Counted from the first letter of the stretch, positions 1 through 12,112 are shown. The stretch: DNA of 64,000 nucleotides from Labia minor (GCA_963082975.1 OY720345.1:28776611-28840610); one strand, 5' to 3'. The notes: generated by a model not told the origin, from the sequence alone. Made by a program: numbers and translations.

Positions 1-46
1 TTGATCTTTTATGAGAAATTTAATTATATTTATATTCAATACTTAC

Positions 47-3000
47 AGTAAATAATAAATTTGTGTTCAAATTAATTTTTCCAAAAATTGTTATTGATAT
101 ATTTTGTAAATATATTTGTTTAGTAAATGCCATTAACTAAAAAAATAAATAATTGATAAACATTGAAGAATCCGCGGCTCACAGTTTTAGAATCACTAAT
201 TTAATGAATAAATTAATTAATATTTTATTGTATATGTTATAATATGATAAAATACTCATTAATATTAATTTTGTTATACCATCTTTTATTTTCATTCATT
301 TATTGAATAATTTTATAATGAAATTTAAGGGAAATTAGAGATTTGAGAATTTTATTAAACTAAAACTAACTTTTTTAAATATTATCTGAGATTATAGATA
401 ATATTAAAATATAAACAGAGATTCTAATTATAACTTTTTATTTAGTAAATGAATCCATTAACTAATGAGTATATACACCCACTGATTAGTGATAGTATTA
501 GTTGAAAAATTCTAATCTAAAAATTTTGAAAGAAATAATTTATTATTCATTTTTGAATATTTATATATAGAATACATAATTTTTACTCTTAAAATATAGT
601 AGTAATTAATTGAGTAATTAAAGAAAAGAAAAAAGAAAAATAATTGAATTTAGTCAATTTAATTGGTGTTTCAACAATATTTTAAACTTTATAAAACACT
701 AAAAAAAATAATTTCTGTTTTTTTCTTATAAATTGATAAAATTTATAAAGAGAGAGTATACTCTTTTAAATAGCAAATAAGAAATATTCAAATATAGTAA
801 TTTAAAAAAGTAATAAATTAATAAATATAATCTAAATATTTTATTAAATTAATTAAAATCAGAACATTTAGAATAAACTAAATAATTGAAATGATATTTG
901 AATTTTAAAAATTAAATTAAAAATGTATAATATATATGGTAAACCCTAAAGACATTACGCACAATTTGGGATTTCCCTAATTCTCAAATCTATTATGTCA
1001 TGATTATTAGACATAATGGTATCTACGGCTATTGGGTATTAGGTATTCGAATGGTTCTTACTTTGAATATAAGAGTTTATTATAATCAGAGATATACGTG
1101 TTTAAATTGAACAGTTAAAAAACGAAATTATTTTTACCAACCTAATAATTCTGAAACCTATTATGTCATGATTATTAGACATAATGGTACATAGGGCTAT
1201 TGGGTATTAGTTATTCATAAAAAAAGATTACAGCAATGTTCTTAAAATTTTAACTACTAAAATTTTCAAAAATAAAAAATAAACTTTTCACCAATATCAT
1301 CTTCGGTGTAGGAGATATTACTATGTCGGTGTCAGGGATATTGCTTATGGGAAATTACATGTAAAACAAAATAAAAACTTGTGGAGTGACTCCACAACAC
1401 GAGGCGGGCCCGTCAATCATGCTCCATCTGGGCCGCCCTAGAAAGCCCTAGAAGACACAGAGCTCGACCCCAGGACACGCCCTACAAAAGGACTCAGATG
1501 GGAGATCGGAAACAGGGGAGGGGCTACCTCCATGAAGGTCCGCCCTAATCGTCGCCACTCGGAAGCCCTCGAGGGTATTTAAGAGCAGCATACATCCAGC
1601 CGAATCACGATTCCCTTCTTTCCCTTCCTGGCTTGCGGGGAGTAAGCAGATTGAGAATCCGCAAGCCACTTTCTACCCTCCGGTCCATGGGCATTGTCCA
1701 CTGATCATCCTCCGGTCCCAGTACTTCGTCCACGGATCGCCCTCCGATCCACGCACAGGCTTATTCTGGAGCACTCTGAGAGAGGACCTCGCACCTCGGC
1801 TGGTTTTTCCGTCTACAACTCACCTTTGGCTAACTTCAAGCAATACAAGACCACCTACGCTTTGTATAATCTGCTCCTAAACCCATGAATTAACAATAAA
1901 TGATATTACATAAAAATCACTTTGGCCTTTCATTGCCTCTTCATCCAGCTGGCTTCAAGCTCATAAATAAAGTTGAAATATTTAAATATTGAATTCGGTA
2001 TTAAGTTTTACGATGTTTTGCCAACATTCCATCAAATAAAATTTGACATAAGTGTGACACGTTCATTTTAAATGAACAATTCCAGATATTTTTTTTTACA
2101 GAATTAACTAAATGTTTAATTAAAAATTATTCTTATTTAGTTTTAAATTTTTAACTATAATTTGATTTTACATAACTAATAAATTTGTTTAAATTTATCC
2201 AATATATTAATAATAAATATAATAAATATAATAAAATTATAATAAAATATTACTTCTTTTCGGATGAGTCGACAATTAAATTCATGAACTAATTCTTGAG
2301 ATATTTTTTGCGTTTTCTTTCCCTTAAAAGTAAAATATTTTTTATTTATTTATTTTTCTTTAAACTTAAATAAATTGATAAGTGAAAATATATTAACCTG
2401 ATCGCATGTCCAAGTACCTATATAAATGATAATAAAAAGAATGGTAAGATAAAAAGTAGCTATGAGGATAACTCCCGGAAAGATTAATTGTTTCGATTCT
2501 TTAATTGTTATAGCAATGAAATATCCACTTGCAAGTGTCACAGAAAATATCATCATTACATAAAGAAATAGAAAAAATGAATTGATTTTGGATGTTGCAT
2601 TCAATAAACGACAAACACGTAAATGATAAGCTGATAATTCATAAATTTTCGAAATGATTATTTCATGGTCCTCATTACATTTGGTAAATATCAAATCCGC
2701 CCAATTATTACCATCATTTATATTTTTCTATAATATATTAAGAAATAATAATTGCAATTGATTTAAAAATTAAACTTGTAATTTTAATTAATTAATAAAT
2801 ATTTAAGATTTTATAAAAATTAAATTATATTTACAATCTTATTTGCTATTTTTATAAAATCCAAATTAATTCTCTGAAAATGTCTTCCTATAAAGTAGAC
2901 AATTATACAATAATATGTTATTGTATTAAATACTATACTCATTGAAGCGATATGAGCGAAAATATAATTCTGAAAAAAATCAAAACAAAATAAAAAATTG

Positions 3001-3683
3001 TTTACATTTAAATTTATATCCTTATTATGAATCCATTGGAACGGATTCATAATACTTGTTAACATTTTCAATTAAATTAAATAATTTAATAAATACCACC
3101 TAATATAAAATTAATAAAAATAAATTATTATTATATTATTCAAATATTCTTCTTCTTCTAGATTTTGCCAAATTTAATTAAATTGAAATAAAATATTACT
3201 TGTAAAAAATAATCGACTTAACTTTTTGAGAGGTTGCATTAGGAAGGATTAAATTTAAATATGGCAAGCTGAAAGATATCATTTCTACAAGATATATTAT
3301 CCAATTATGTTTCAAAATGATTTGCTCTCCTCCTAAAGTGATTAAATCATCTTCAACTTTTATTAATTGTTTTCTATGCATAAAAGGTTGTAAAAATCCA
3401 ACGATAGTTAGTAATATCCACACGCACATTGTAGTTAAATGTTCAAAATATTGATATATTGTTTCACTTTTTTCGATATCGTCCTAAAAATATTTTTAAT
3501 TATTTTAATTATATAATCATATTTCATTTTAAAATTGAAATTTACTCTTATTTTAAAAATGAATAAAATTATAGTTGAAATTATTATTAATAAGTTATAA
3601 CAACACCAAAATTTTGTATTTGGATATAAAGCATTAATCTTCATAAAAAAATGAACAATATTAAACATTTTTTCAATTTTCAT
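47..3683 (-). CDS. Gustatory receptor-like gene Gr-A (3' partial, exons 1-6)
   Basis: Seven-transmembrane chemoreceptor of the insect Gr (7tm_7) family, expected in the dendrite membrane of sensory neurons as a ligand-gated channel subunit; the ligand is unknown. Exons on the minus strand: 3546-3683, 3223-3483, 2835-2969, 2398-2727, 2254-2322 and 47-136, all phase 0 with GT-AG borders; exon 7 lies left of the window. The Met start is MKIEKMFN. Hydrophobic segments lie in exon 1, twice in exon 2, in exon 3, twice in exon 4 (ending W-T-C-D-Q) and in exon 6, giving a Gr-like layout. The 341 codons seen are open. Intron 5 (137-2253) is unusually long because of an LTR-like insert. The exon borders are my reading of splice signals conserved across the array; an alternative earlier acceptor for exon 3 would add about 30 residues (seen open in A and C, not in B). 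Confidence 0.85.
978..1225. repeat. Two direct copies of a hairpin-bearing repeat in Gr-A intron 5
   Basis: A block of about 75 bp at roughly 978-1063 recurs at about 1145-1225. Each copy contains the inverted repeat ATTATGTC ... GACATAAT with a 10-nt loop, followed by CTATTGGGTATTAG. No coding potential is visible; it may be a small foldback element or a minisatellite seed. Confidence 0.6.
1375..1965 (+). mobile_element. GC-rich LTR-like repeat (copy 1)
   Basis: This GC-rich island contrasts sharply with the AT-rich intron. It has a TATA-like GGTATTTAAGAGCAG near 1574-1588, a CT-rich stretch after it and an AACAATAAATG polyadenylation-like signal near 1890. A diverged copy lies at about 4130-4800 in the opposite orientation. 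Promoter plus poly(A) signal in a repeat without an ORF fits a solo LTR of a retrotransposon; the exact ends and the target duplication were not resolved. The ORFs of 64-73 aa here look incidental. Confidence 0.45.
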
Positions 3684-3756
3684 TTTATATTATTATTTTA
3701 TTAAAAAATATATTTAATATAACCGAACATATTATACCAATAATAAATTATATTAG

Positions 3757-3810
3757 AATGAACAAAGGCTGATCAGGTTGAGGTTGATGAGGAAATTATT
3801 GATTATTATA
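3757..3810 (-). promoter_or_regulatory. Conserved upstream block of Gr-A (candidate promoter element)
   Basis: Read on the plus strand it contains GAATGAACAAAGG, GATCAGGTTGAGG and AAATTATTGATTATTATA, and begins 74 bp upstream of the Gr-A start codon. The same block occurs 60-90 bp upstream of every minus-strand Gr start: 9524-9573 (B), 20578-20630 (C), 34071-34121 (D, diverged but still GATCAG and TATTGATTATT), 47215-47262 (E) and 62831-62880 (F). Position and conservation even in the divergent Gr-D suggest a core promoter or 5'UTR signal; this is inference. Confidence 0.45.
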
Positions 3811-4129
3811 CATTTTTTAACGTTTTTTTTTTAATAATGAATGTGAATGGTATATATTTAATTAAATAAAGTATTACTTAAAATTAATTCGAAATATTTA
3901 TTGATTTTATAGTGTTGATTAAATGAACATAAATATAATTAATATTAAAAACAAAATTATATTTGTAGTTTGAGAATTTTATACATCTTAGATTAGACTA
4001 TAAAGTTTAGATTGTTGCTATTGTTTTTTGAATAGAACAATCTCAAAATTTATTAATATACCCATATTAAATTATTTTATACATTTTTTATAATAAGGTT
4101 AGATGAAAATAACTGACTGGACCACGATC

Positions 4130-4800
4130 AAATTACTCCACGAGAATGACGGTTTAGAAACACTGGTTTAAAACGTCTACGAGAGAGTTGCGGCCAGTAG
4201 CATCAAGGGGCAATGAAAGGCTGAAGTGGTTTTATATATTATCGTTTCTTGTTAATTGATGTGTTTGTGAGTAGAGCATACAAAGCGTAGGTGGTCTTGT
4301 AGTGCTTAAAGATGGTCACAGGTGAGTCGTAGGCGGAGGAACCAGCCGGGGTGCGAGGTCTTCTCTCGGAGTGCTGCGAAATAACCCTGGGCGACTAGAG
4401 AGCGATGTGTCCGAGTCGGACGACGGCCGTGGGCGATTTGCCTGGACAGGAGAATGGCTTGAGGACGATTAGTTTGGACCGGAGGGTGATCTGTGGACGA
4501 CGTACTAGTACCGGAGGATAGTCCGTGGACGATGCCCATGGACCAGAGGCTTGTAAGTGGCTTGCGGAATCTCAATCTGCCTACTCCCCGCAAGCCGGAA
4601 AGGATAAGAGAGGTATGGCCTAGTATTACTATCTGCAAGCCGGGAAGGGAAAGAAGGGAATCGTGATTCGACTGGATGTGTGCTGCTCTTAAATACACTC
4701 GAGTAGCGGAGATGAGGGCGTTGCTTCCGGTAGGAAGCCCCGCCCCTGTATCCGATATGCCCTCTGAGACTCTTGGTAGGGCGTGTCCTAAAAGCTAAAA
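4130..4800 (-). mobile_element. GC-rich LTR-like repeat (copy 2)
   Basis: Reverse-oriented, diverged homologue of the block at 1375-1965. Shared landmarks read on the minus strand are the TTAAATAC TATA-like box with GAGCAGC..., the CTTGCGGGGAGTAGGCAG segment (here with an internal tandem duplication of the CTTGC motif), the CCATGGGCATCGTCCAC segment and the GCCTTTCATTGCC 3' part. It lies in the spacer between Gr-A and Gr-B, so two copies with opposite orientation flank the first half of Gr-A. No retroviral ORF is present. Confidence 0.45.
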
Positions 4801-5122
4801 AGGTGTTTTAAAAAAGTTTGGATAACTCTACGGGTAAAGTGGGGAAATTCAGTCACGTGACTAGGGAGATATATAGATAACAGATAATGCTTTCTTTTTA
4901 AATTTATCTCGCTTTTGGTGATTCAATCATAATCCAAAAAATTAAATTCACTTTTTTTTATATTCAAGTTTATTATCAGTTTATTTTTTCGTTGATGTAA
5001 TAAAAATTATAATTAAAAAGTTCATTACTCATTACGCACATTTGTTATATAAATTTTTAGTGATACATACAAAAATATGTTACGTTTTTCTAAATATAAT
5101 AAGCAAAATGTAATAATGAAAT

Positions 5123-8100
5123 TTAATTTTTAAATTTAACATCTTTATCGATTAATATAACCAGATATGTTATCAAAGACATTTTCATCTGAAAAAAAAA
5201 TAAAAATAAGAAGATTAAAAATAAATTAAATATTATTTCACAGGATTTAAAAATGGAGTCATATGTAACTTAATCATATTTTTTATATTGCATTTTTTAT
5301 GAGAATTTAAGATACATCATATGAGGAAAGAGAATCCGTAATAATTCAGGTTCCATATTATAATAATCAAATCATAATTAGAGATTTTAATGCCAAAATT
5401 TCGAAAGTGAAAATATTACGAACTCATATAGGAAATAAGTTGACCTGTGGCCAGGCATATAACCGACCGACAATTTGAAATTTCCAGCTACAGAAACAAT
5501 TTCAAATAATTTTAATATATCTATTAATGCAATAAAAAACAGATATGGATATAACATACTTTTATTTATAATATATAAGGAGGGGCTGGCATGATGAAGG
5601 GCTGGGTGACGTCATATAATTTTAAATTAAGAAAAAACTAATGAAAATGATTTTTCCTGAGGATAAAACCAATACAAAGTGATTCCTGAATGTATGTAAA
5701 AATTATGAGACACGGTTAAAATTTAATAAGAGATGAAAATAATGATTAAATATCAGACCTGGATGATATTAAAAAATGAGGAAGGACTATTTTGAAAAAT
5801 TATTAAACTTAAATGGAACATAAACATTAACGATTAACTAAGCTGAAATTAATTTAGAAGAACCAATGTTACATCTATGCATCTGCAGACATAGTTAATG
5901 TAATAAAATCAAGAAGATGGTGATGTCAGGACATGTTGTAAGTGATGACAGATTAGCGACAAGGCTTTATGGCGGGAGCCCGGTTGAGAAACAACCGCTT
6001 GGGTGGACAATATAGAAAAATGAAAGAGAGCTCTTGGATAAAATAGGAATTGGATGGGTGTTTCTGAGGTCAAGAACTTACGAGTTCCGTAGAGCCAATG
6101 AGATAAATTGATCTTTTATGAGAAATTTAATTATATATATATTTCAATACTTACAGTAAATAATAAATTTGTGTTCAAATTAATTTTCCCAAAAATTTTT
6201 ATCGATATATTTTGTAAATATATTTGTTTAGTAAATGCCATTAACTAAAAAAATAAATAAATGATAAACATGGAAGAATCCGCGGATCACAGTTTTAGAA
6301 TCACTGATTTAATGAATAAATTAATTAATATTTTATCCTCATAAATATGAATTTTGTTATACCATCTTTTATTTTCATTGATTTATTGAATAATTTTATA
6401 ATGAAACTTAAGTGGAATTAGAGATTTGAGAATTTTATTAAACTAAAACTAACTTTTTTAAATATTATCTGAGATTATAGATAATATTAAAATATAAACA
6501 GAGATTATAATTATAAATATAAGAATTGTGTATATTTTACAGTTAAAACATAAATTGCAATGAATTAATTCACTAATTAGTTTATGTGTGCTTTCATTTA
6601 ATTTTAGTGAAAGTATACATTATTTCAAATGATTTTAATTGATATTTTAAAAATTTTTACTTCATAAAACACTAAAAAAATTATTCGCTTTATAAACTTT
6701 GGGTCCGAATTCATTTTCTCAAACTTCAACTACCTTCTTCCGATGAATTTTTTGAACAAAGTTCAACTCTCTTGGCAAGATTACCCAAATGATGGTGTAA
6801 AATGTTGCAAATTGATTCGTGGAACACGCTAAGATCATGAACTACCTCTCTCAAACTTAAATGACTAGTTTCCACCGCCATATCCTAGAAAATTATTTTT
6901 ACAATATTTTTAACCATGGAGAAAACGGCAGAGTTAACTAAAGTAATTGAAAGCCAAAAACAAACTGATGGACAGATAGTGCTCAAATTCTGCGTGACTA
7001 TGAAGGACAGTTGTGCCAACATTCCAGCAAATAAAATTTTTACATAAGTGTGGTGAGCTCTTTATAAATGAACAATTCCCTGTATTCTTTTTACAGAATT
7101 AACTTCCCCAAGTATTTAATTAAAAATTATTCTTATTGAATTTTCTATTTTTAAGTATAATTTAAGTTAACAAAACTAATAAATTTGTTTAAAATTATCA
7201 AATATATCAATAATAAGTATAATAAATATAATATAATTATAATAAAATATTACTTCTTTTCGGATGAGTCGACAATTAAATTCATGAACTAAGTCTTGAG
7301 ATATTTTTTGCGTTTTCTTTCCCTTAAAATTAAATAATTTTTTATTTTTTCTTTATTATTGAAACGTAAATAAATTAATAACAGAAAATATATTAACCTG
7401 GTCGCATGTCCAAGTACTTATATAAATGATAATAAAAAGAACGGTAAGAAAAGTTATAGCCGATAGGATATCGCCCTGATTGAGAAATGGTTTCGATTCT
7501 TTAATTGTTATAGCAATGAAATAACCATTTGCAAGTGTCACAGAAAACACAACCATTACATAAAGAAATAGAAAAAATGAATTGATTTTGGATGTTGTCT
7601 TCAATAAACGACAAATATGTAAATGATATGCTGACAATTCATATATTTTTGAAATTATTATTTCATGGTCCTCATTACATTTGGTAAATATCAAATCCGC
7701 CCAATTATTACCATCATTTATATTTTTCTATGATATATTAATGAATAATTATTGCAATTAATTTAAAAATTAAACTTGTAATTTTAATTAATTAATAAAT
7801 ATTTAAGATTTTTATAAAAATTAAATTATATATTTACAATCTTATTTGCTATTTTTATAAAATCCAAATTAATTCTCTGAAAATGCCTTCCTATAAAGTA
7901 GACAATTATACAATAATATTTTATTGTGTTAAATACTATACTCATTGAAGCGATATGAGAGAAAATATAATTCTGAAAAAAATCAAAACAAAATATAAAA
8001 TTATTTACAATTCATAATACCTGTTAAGATATACAATTAAATTATATAATATATTAAATACAACCTAATATAAAATTAATTAAAATTAATTATATTTTTA

Positions 8101-9455
8101 TATTAATCAAATATTAATCAAAATATAAAAATCGGGAGTGTCCTCCCCTAGACTTTCCCGCATATAAAACATAAATAATTAACAACGATAAAAATAAACA
8201 AACGAATTAATTTAAATTATAAAGTAAAATGGTTTAACGCTACTTGTTTAGGTCAAATGTCACTCCCGGTAGTCAGATCATGATGAAATTTGGTATCTGA
8301 ATTTTTTTCAGATTTTTAAATCTATATACAAATATCTCGAAGCAAACTGGTACTTTACTTGAAAGGTAAATGCAACCAGTGTAGGTAAAGTACCACTTCC
8401 GGTTAACCGATTTTGACGAAATTTTGATAGAAATCTACAAACTGTGAATAATATCGGTGTACCAAATTTCGAAGTCCTAGCTTGATTAGTTTTTGAGTAA
8501 ATTTGCTTACAGACAAACATTATATACATCCATACATCCATACATACACACACACCGATTTTGACGAAATTTTGATAGAAATCTACAAACTGTGAATAAT
8601 ATCGGTGTACCAAATTTCGAAGTCCTAGCTTGATTAGTTTTTGAGTAAATTTGCTTACAGACATTACATACATACATACATACATACACACACACACAGA
8701 CATAATTCGAAAAATGGTATTTTCCGACCTAGGGAGGTCCAAAACGTCAAGATCTATCGAAATCTCGAAGTCGAAATTTTTGACGATTCCAATACTTCCC
8801 TTATACGAAGTATGCGGGAAAGTAAAAAAAGTATCATTTTTTTCAAGTAATTTTTTTACAATTTTTAACCCTTTCATTGAAGTTATATTTTATTAGAAAT
8901 TCATCCTTCATAAATTTACTGAATATATAAAAAGTTCCCTAATTTGATTAAATTGAAATAAAATATTACTTGTAAAAAATAATTCACTTAACTTTTTCAG
9001 AGGTTACATTTAGAAGGATTAAATTTATATATGGCAAGCTGAAAGATATCAATTCGACAAGATATACAATCCAATTATGTTTTAAGATGAGTTGCTCTCC
9101 TCCTAAAGTAATTAAATCATCTTCAACTTTTATTAATTGTTTTCTTTGCAGAAAAGGTTGTAAAAATCCAACGATAGTTAGTAATATCCAAATGCACCAA
9201 GTAATTAAATTTTCTAAATATTGATATAATGATTCACTTGCTCCCATAGCCTCCTAAAAATATTTATAATTATTTTAATTAAGAATAATAATATTTCATT
9301 TAAAAATTGAATTTTACTCTTAGTTTAAAAATGTATATAATTATAGTTGTAATTATTATTAATAAGTTATAACAACGCCAAAATTTTGTATTTGGATATA
9401 AAGCATTAATTTTCATAAAAATATGAACAATATTAAACATTTTTTCAATTTTCAT
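5123..9455 (-). CDS. Gustatory receptor-like gene Gr-B (intact, 362 aa)
   Basis: Gr-family chemoreceptor. Exons on the minus strand: 9318-9455, 8993-9253, 7838-7972, 7398-7727, 7254-7322, 6155-6244 and 5123-5188; the sum is 1,089 nt, all introns phase 0, donors gtaaaa, gttaag, gtaaat, gttaac, gtaata and gtaagt. The protein starts MKIEKMFN. Exon 1 ends with a membrane helix, exon 2 has two, exon 3 one, exon 4 two; exons 6-7 form the last helix ending T-Y-L-V-I-L-I-D before a short K-rich tail and TAA. The family normally has Q-F after this motif, here D-K. No frame disruption was seen. Intron 2 carries a T1 element (8132-8825), and intron 6 carries a LINE remnant and a T2 fragment. Confidence 0.87.
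5375..6110 (+). pseudogene. LINE remnant (endonuclease piece and C-terminal piece) in Gr-B intron 6
   Basis: At about 5385 the plus strand encodes R-D-F-N-A-K-I, the endonuclease motif (L-G-D-F-N-A-K) of non-LTR retrotransposons. At about 5930-6110 an interrupted frame resembles the extreme C-terminus of RTE-like LINE polymerases (G-H-V-V-S-D-D-R-L ... followed by a W-rich tail). The middle is replaced by a T2 fragment and AT-rich sequence. Homologous remnants with the same left junction occur in Gr-C (about 16710-16815) and Gr-E (about 38800-39290). Stops and frameshifts make it non-functional. Confidence 0.55.
5437..5700 (-). mobile_element. T2 element fragment (T2f), 5'-truncated
   Basis: It begins AAGTTGACCTGTGGCCAGG, the T2 3' hairpin read in reverse, followed by ACCGACCGAC, CCAGCTACAGAAACAATTTC and the TGACGTCA-type core. 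It ends before the T2 5' end. It lies inside the LINE remnant of Gr-B intron 6. Confidence 0.65.
6660..7030. other. Gr-B intron 5 sequence with no gene
   Basis: AT-rich to moderately GC sequence between exon 6 and exon 5. The stretch around 6700-7000 has a more balanced composition than its surroundings and may be an old transposon fragment, but I recognise no motif or long ORF. Confidence 0.3.
8132..8825 (-). mobile_element. T1 element (HINE/Helentron-like), copy T1a, in Gr-B intron 2
   Basis: Reading 5' to 3' on the minus strand, it opens with TTTTTACTTTCCCGCATA, has a microsatellite of TATG/TG units, and closes with TATGCGGGAAAGTC followed by a GGGAG-GACA-CTCCC hairpin. The 13-bp ACTTTCCCGCATA/TATGCGGGAAAGT pair forms subterminal inverted repeats. 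A segment of about 145 bp (8410-8520 and 8555-8665) is duplicated in tandem around the microsatellite. The ORFs of 60-190 aa here follow the repeat and are not believed to be genes. Confidence 0.75.
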
Positions 9456-9499
9456 TTTATATTTTTATTATATTAAAATATATTTAGAATGACCGAAGA

Positions 9500-10060
9500 T
9501 TACACCATTAAGAAATTAAATAAGAATGAACAAAGGCAGATCAGGTTGAAGAAAAAAATTATTGATTATTATACTTTTTTAATAATTAAAGTGAATGGTT
9601 TATATTTAATTAAATAAAGTATCACTTAAAATTAATTCGAAATATTTATTGACTTTATAGTGTTGATTAAATGAACATAAATATAATTAATATTAATAAC
9701 AAAATTATATTTATAGTTTGAGAATTTTTTATATCTTTATTTTTATATCTTTTTATAACTTTATCTCTTTAGTTAGTTTATATATAGTTTAGATTTGTTA
9801 TTGTATTTTGAATAGAACATTTTCAAAATATATTAATTATACATTAAATTTTTTTATTACGGTTAGATGAAAATAAATGAGTGGACCACTAACTAGGAAA
9901 TCACTGTTGTGAACATTTGTTTAAAACGTCTATGAGATACTATATAGTAATAGTATAATTAAATAACACTTTGCATTTTCATAATAATAATAATAATAAT
10001 TTATTAAATGAATATAATTGAAATTTTATTTTTATTATTACATTTTTATTTTTATTTTTT
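9500..10060. other. Spacer upstream of Gr-B
   Basis: It contains the conserved upstream block of Gr-B (9524-9573) and then AT-rich sequence similar to the region upstream of the other minus-strand Gr genes. No ORF of note. Confidence 0.4.
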
Positions 10061-11304
10061 ACCGACCGATGATAGTAAGAGAGGTATTGTTTTCACACCA
10101 AATTTCACATGTAGAGATTTTTACATATCTCCACGAATCATGCATTTTCTTAACAGAAAAAAGTATTTTTAGCATGATGTCTGTCCATCCGTCCGTCCGT
10201 CCGTATAGATGTGCACAGCTTGAACGGCTCAACGGATTTTGATGAAATTAGGTATATTTACTTAATGCATCCATATGATGAATTGCTCAACTTTTTGTGC
10301 AAATCCGGAAACCTGAAGTGGTAGTATAAGCGATCGACGATAGGAAGGGAAGGGATATTTTCACACCAAATTTCACATGAGGAGATTTTTTACATATCAC
10401 CACGAATCATGCACCTTGTATTGGTTTTATCCTCGGGAAAAATCATCTTCATTAGTTTTTTCTTAATTTAAAATTATATGACGTCATCCAGCCATTCATG
10501 ACGTCACAGCCTGGTCTTACATATATATATTATAAATAAAATAAAATTAAAAATATTTATGTTATATCCATATCTGTTTTTTACTTTCCCGCATACTTCG
10601 TATAAGGGAAGTATTGGAATCGTCAAAAATTTCGACTTCGAGATTTCGATAGATCTTGAAGTTTTAGACCTCCCTGAGTCGGAAAATACCATTTTTCGAA
10701 TTATGTCTGTGTGTGTGTATGTATGTATGTATGTATGTATGTAATGTCTGTAAGCAAATTTACTCAAAAACTAATCAAGCTAGGACTTCGAAATTTGGTA
10801 CACCGATATTATTCACAGTTTGTAGATTTCTATCAAAATTTCGTCAAAATCGGTTAACCGGAAGTGGTACTTTACCTACACTGGTTGCGTTTACCTTTCA
10901 AGTAAAGTACCAGTTTGCTTCGAGATATTTGCTTCATATTCTGTATATAGATTTAAAAATATGAAAAAAATTCAGATACCAAATTTCATCATGATCTGAC
11001 TACCGGAAGTGACATTTTACCTATACAAGTAGCGTTAGGTGTAAATTATAAATATATATAATAGTGTTAAACCATTTTACTTTATAATTTAAATTAATTA
11101 GTTTGTTTATTTTTATCGTTGTTAAAACATAATAATAATAACCTAATTACCTATTTATATGCGGGAAAGTCTAGGGGAGGACACTCCCGATTTTTATTAC
11201 ATTAATAGATATATTAAAATTATTTGAAATTGTTTCTGTAGCTGGAAATTAATTTACTTCAAACCGTCGGTCGGTTCGGACCTGGCCACAGGTCAACTTA
11301 TTTT
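10061..11304 (+). mobile_element. T2 element (HINE/Helentron-like), copy T2a, split by T1b
   Basis: It starts ACCGACCGATGATAG after a T-run. Inside are a TGTCTGTCC...GTCCGTCCG microsatellite, CCGATTTTGATGAAATT-type blocks and two TGACGTCA-like sites. It ends GTCGGTCGGTTCG, then the hairpin GACCTG-GCCA-CAGGTC and AACTTATTTT. ACCGACCGA and TCGGTCGGT form the subterminal inverted repeat. A complete T1 element (10583-11190) interrupts it at a run of T. Confidence 0.75.
10583..11190 (+). mobile_element. T1 element, copy T1b, nested in T2a
   Basis: Complete T1: 5' ACTTTCCCGCATACTTCG, a (TATG)n tract near 10710-10742, 3' TATGCGGGAAAGTC and the GGGAG-GACA-CTCCC hairpin. The interrupted T2 site can be rebuilt from uninterrupted copies (for example near 31005), where CTG, a T-run and ATTA are contiguous. 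The insertion therefore fell in a T-run, as reported for Helentron-type elements. Confidence 0.75.
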
Positions 11305-12110
11305 GTTATTATAGGTATTTTCATTAAATTTATGTTAAATTACACTCGTTAATCAATTGATAATTTAAAATTGAACAATTTCTATCTCACCCTCCGCCTC
11401 CATGTTTTTTTAAAAATATATTCATTTCCATAATGAACTTAAAAAAAAAATACTTTATTTAAAATTACATTTTATAAAATGCATTATATATAACTTTTTA
11501 CTGATATATTAATTATATTTATAAATTTTATAAATTTTTCATTAAAATCTTAAAAGAATTAAATTTAAATATTGTTTCTATCGGTTCTATTTAAAATCTA
11601 TATAAAAACACCATTAATTATAAAAAAAAAATAATATTTATGTTTTTCTTTATTTAATATAATATTTATTTGTAGTAAATTGCAAGAAAAGCTGTCTGTA
11701 AAATGTTCATCTCCGCTCGACCCCGCCCGCCCCTCTCCAGTCTCCTCCGCCTGACCCCACCTGCATGCCTGCCGGCCGATGCGCTGCTGCCTCGAACGCA
11801 TTCATTCCCCTTGCAGTTCAAGACGCTCACCGTCCTATTCACCGAAATCATCCCTTGAATTATTCACTAATCAAGAATTAATTGAAGATTTATTTATTTT
11901 ATTAATTAAAACCAAGAATTTATTAGTAAACTTAAAAACAAAAACAAAAAAAAGAACAATATTTCAATATTTTTCATTCAAAAATTATATATGTATATAT
12001 ATATAATTATAAATTTTTAATCCCAATTCTTTGAAAAGATTTAAAATCAATTATAAGATATAATTTTCTTTAATTATATTTATTAAATATTTTTTTAAAT
12101 TAAAATCATT
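11305..12110. other. Spacer with short GC-rich island, no recognised gene
   Basis: AT-rich sequence with an abrupt island at about 11700-11830 rich in CCGCC and CCTCC words. Short ORFs (61-75 aa) on both strands cover it but none has a recognisable domain. It may be a CpG-like or transposon scrap. Confidence 0.35.
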
Positions 12111-12112
12111 GT

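Noticed and set aside
2835..3071. Longer exon 3 beginning at MKMLTSIMNPFQW (and the matching start in Gr-C)
   Set aside because: An upstream open stretch exists in A and C, but Gr-B has a stop there and Gr-F loses frame, while all copies keep a strong TTTTTTTCAG acceptor in phase 0 right before the conserved part. I kept the short exon but noted the alternative.
8308..8896. Overlapping ORFs of 62-189 aa on both strands (also at 10504-10964, 18681-19014 and 21026-21471)
   Set aside because: They translate T1 repeats and their TATG/CATA microsatellites; the same peptides appear at each T1 copy and in both orientations, without start context or domain.
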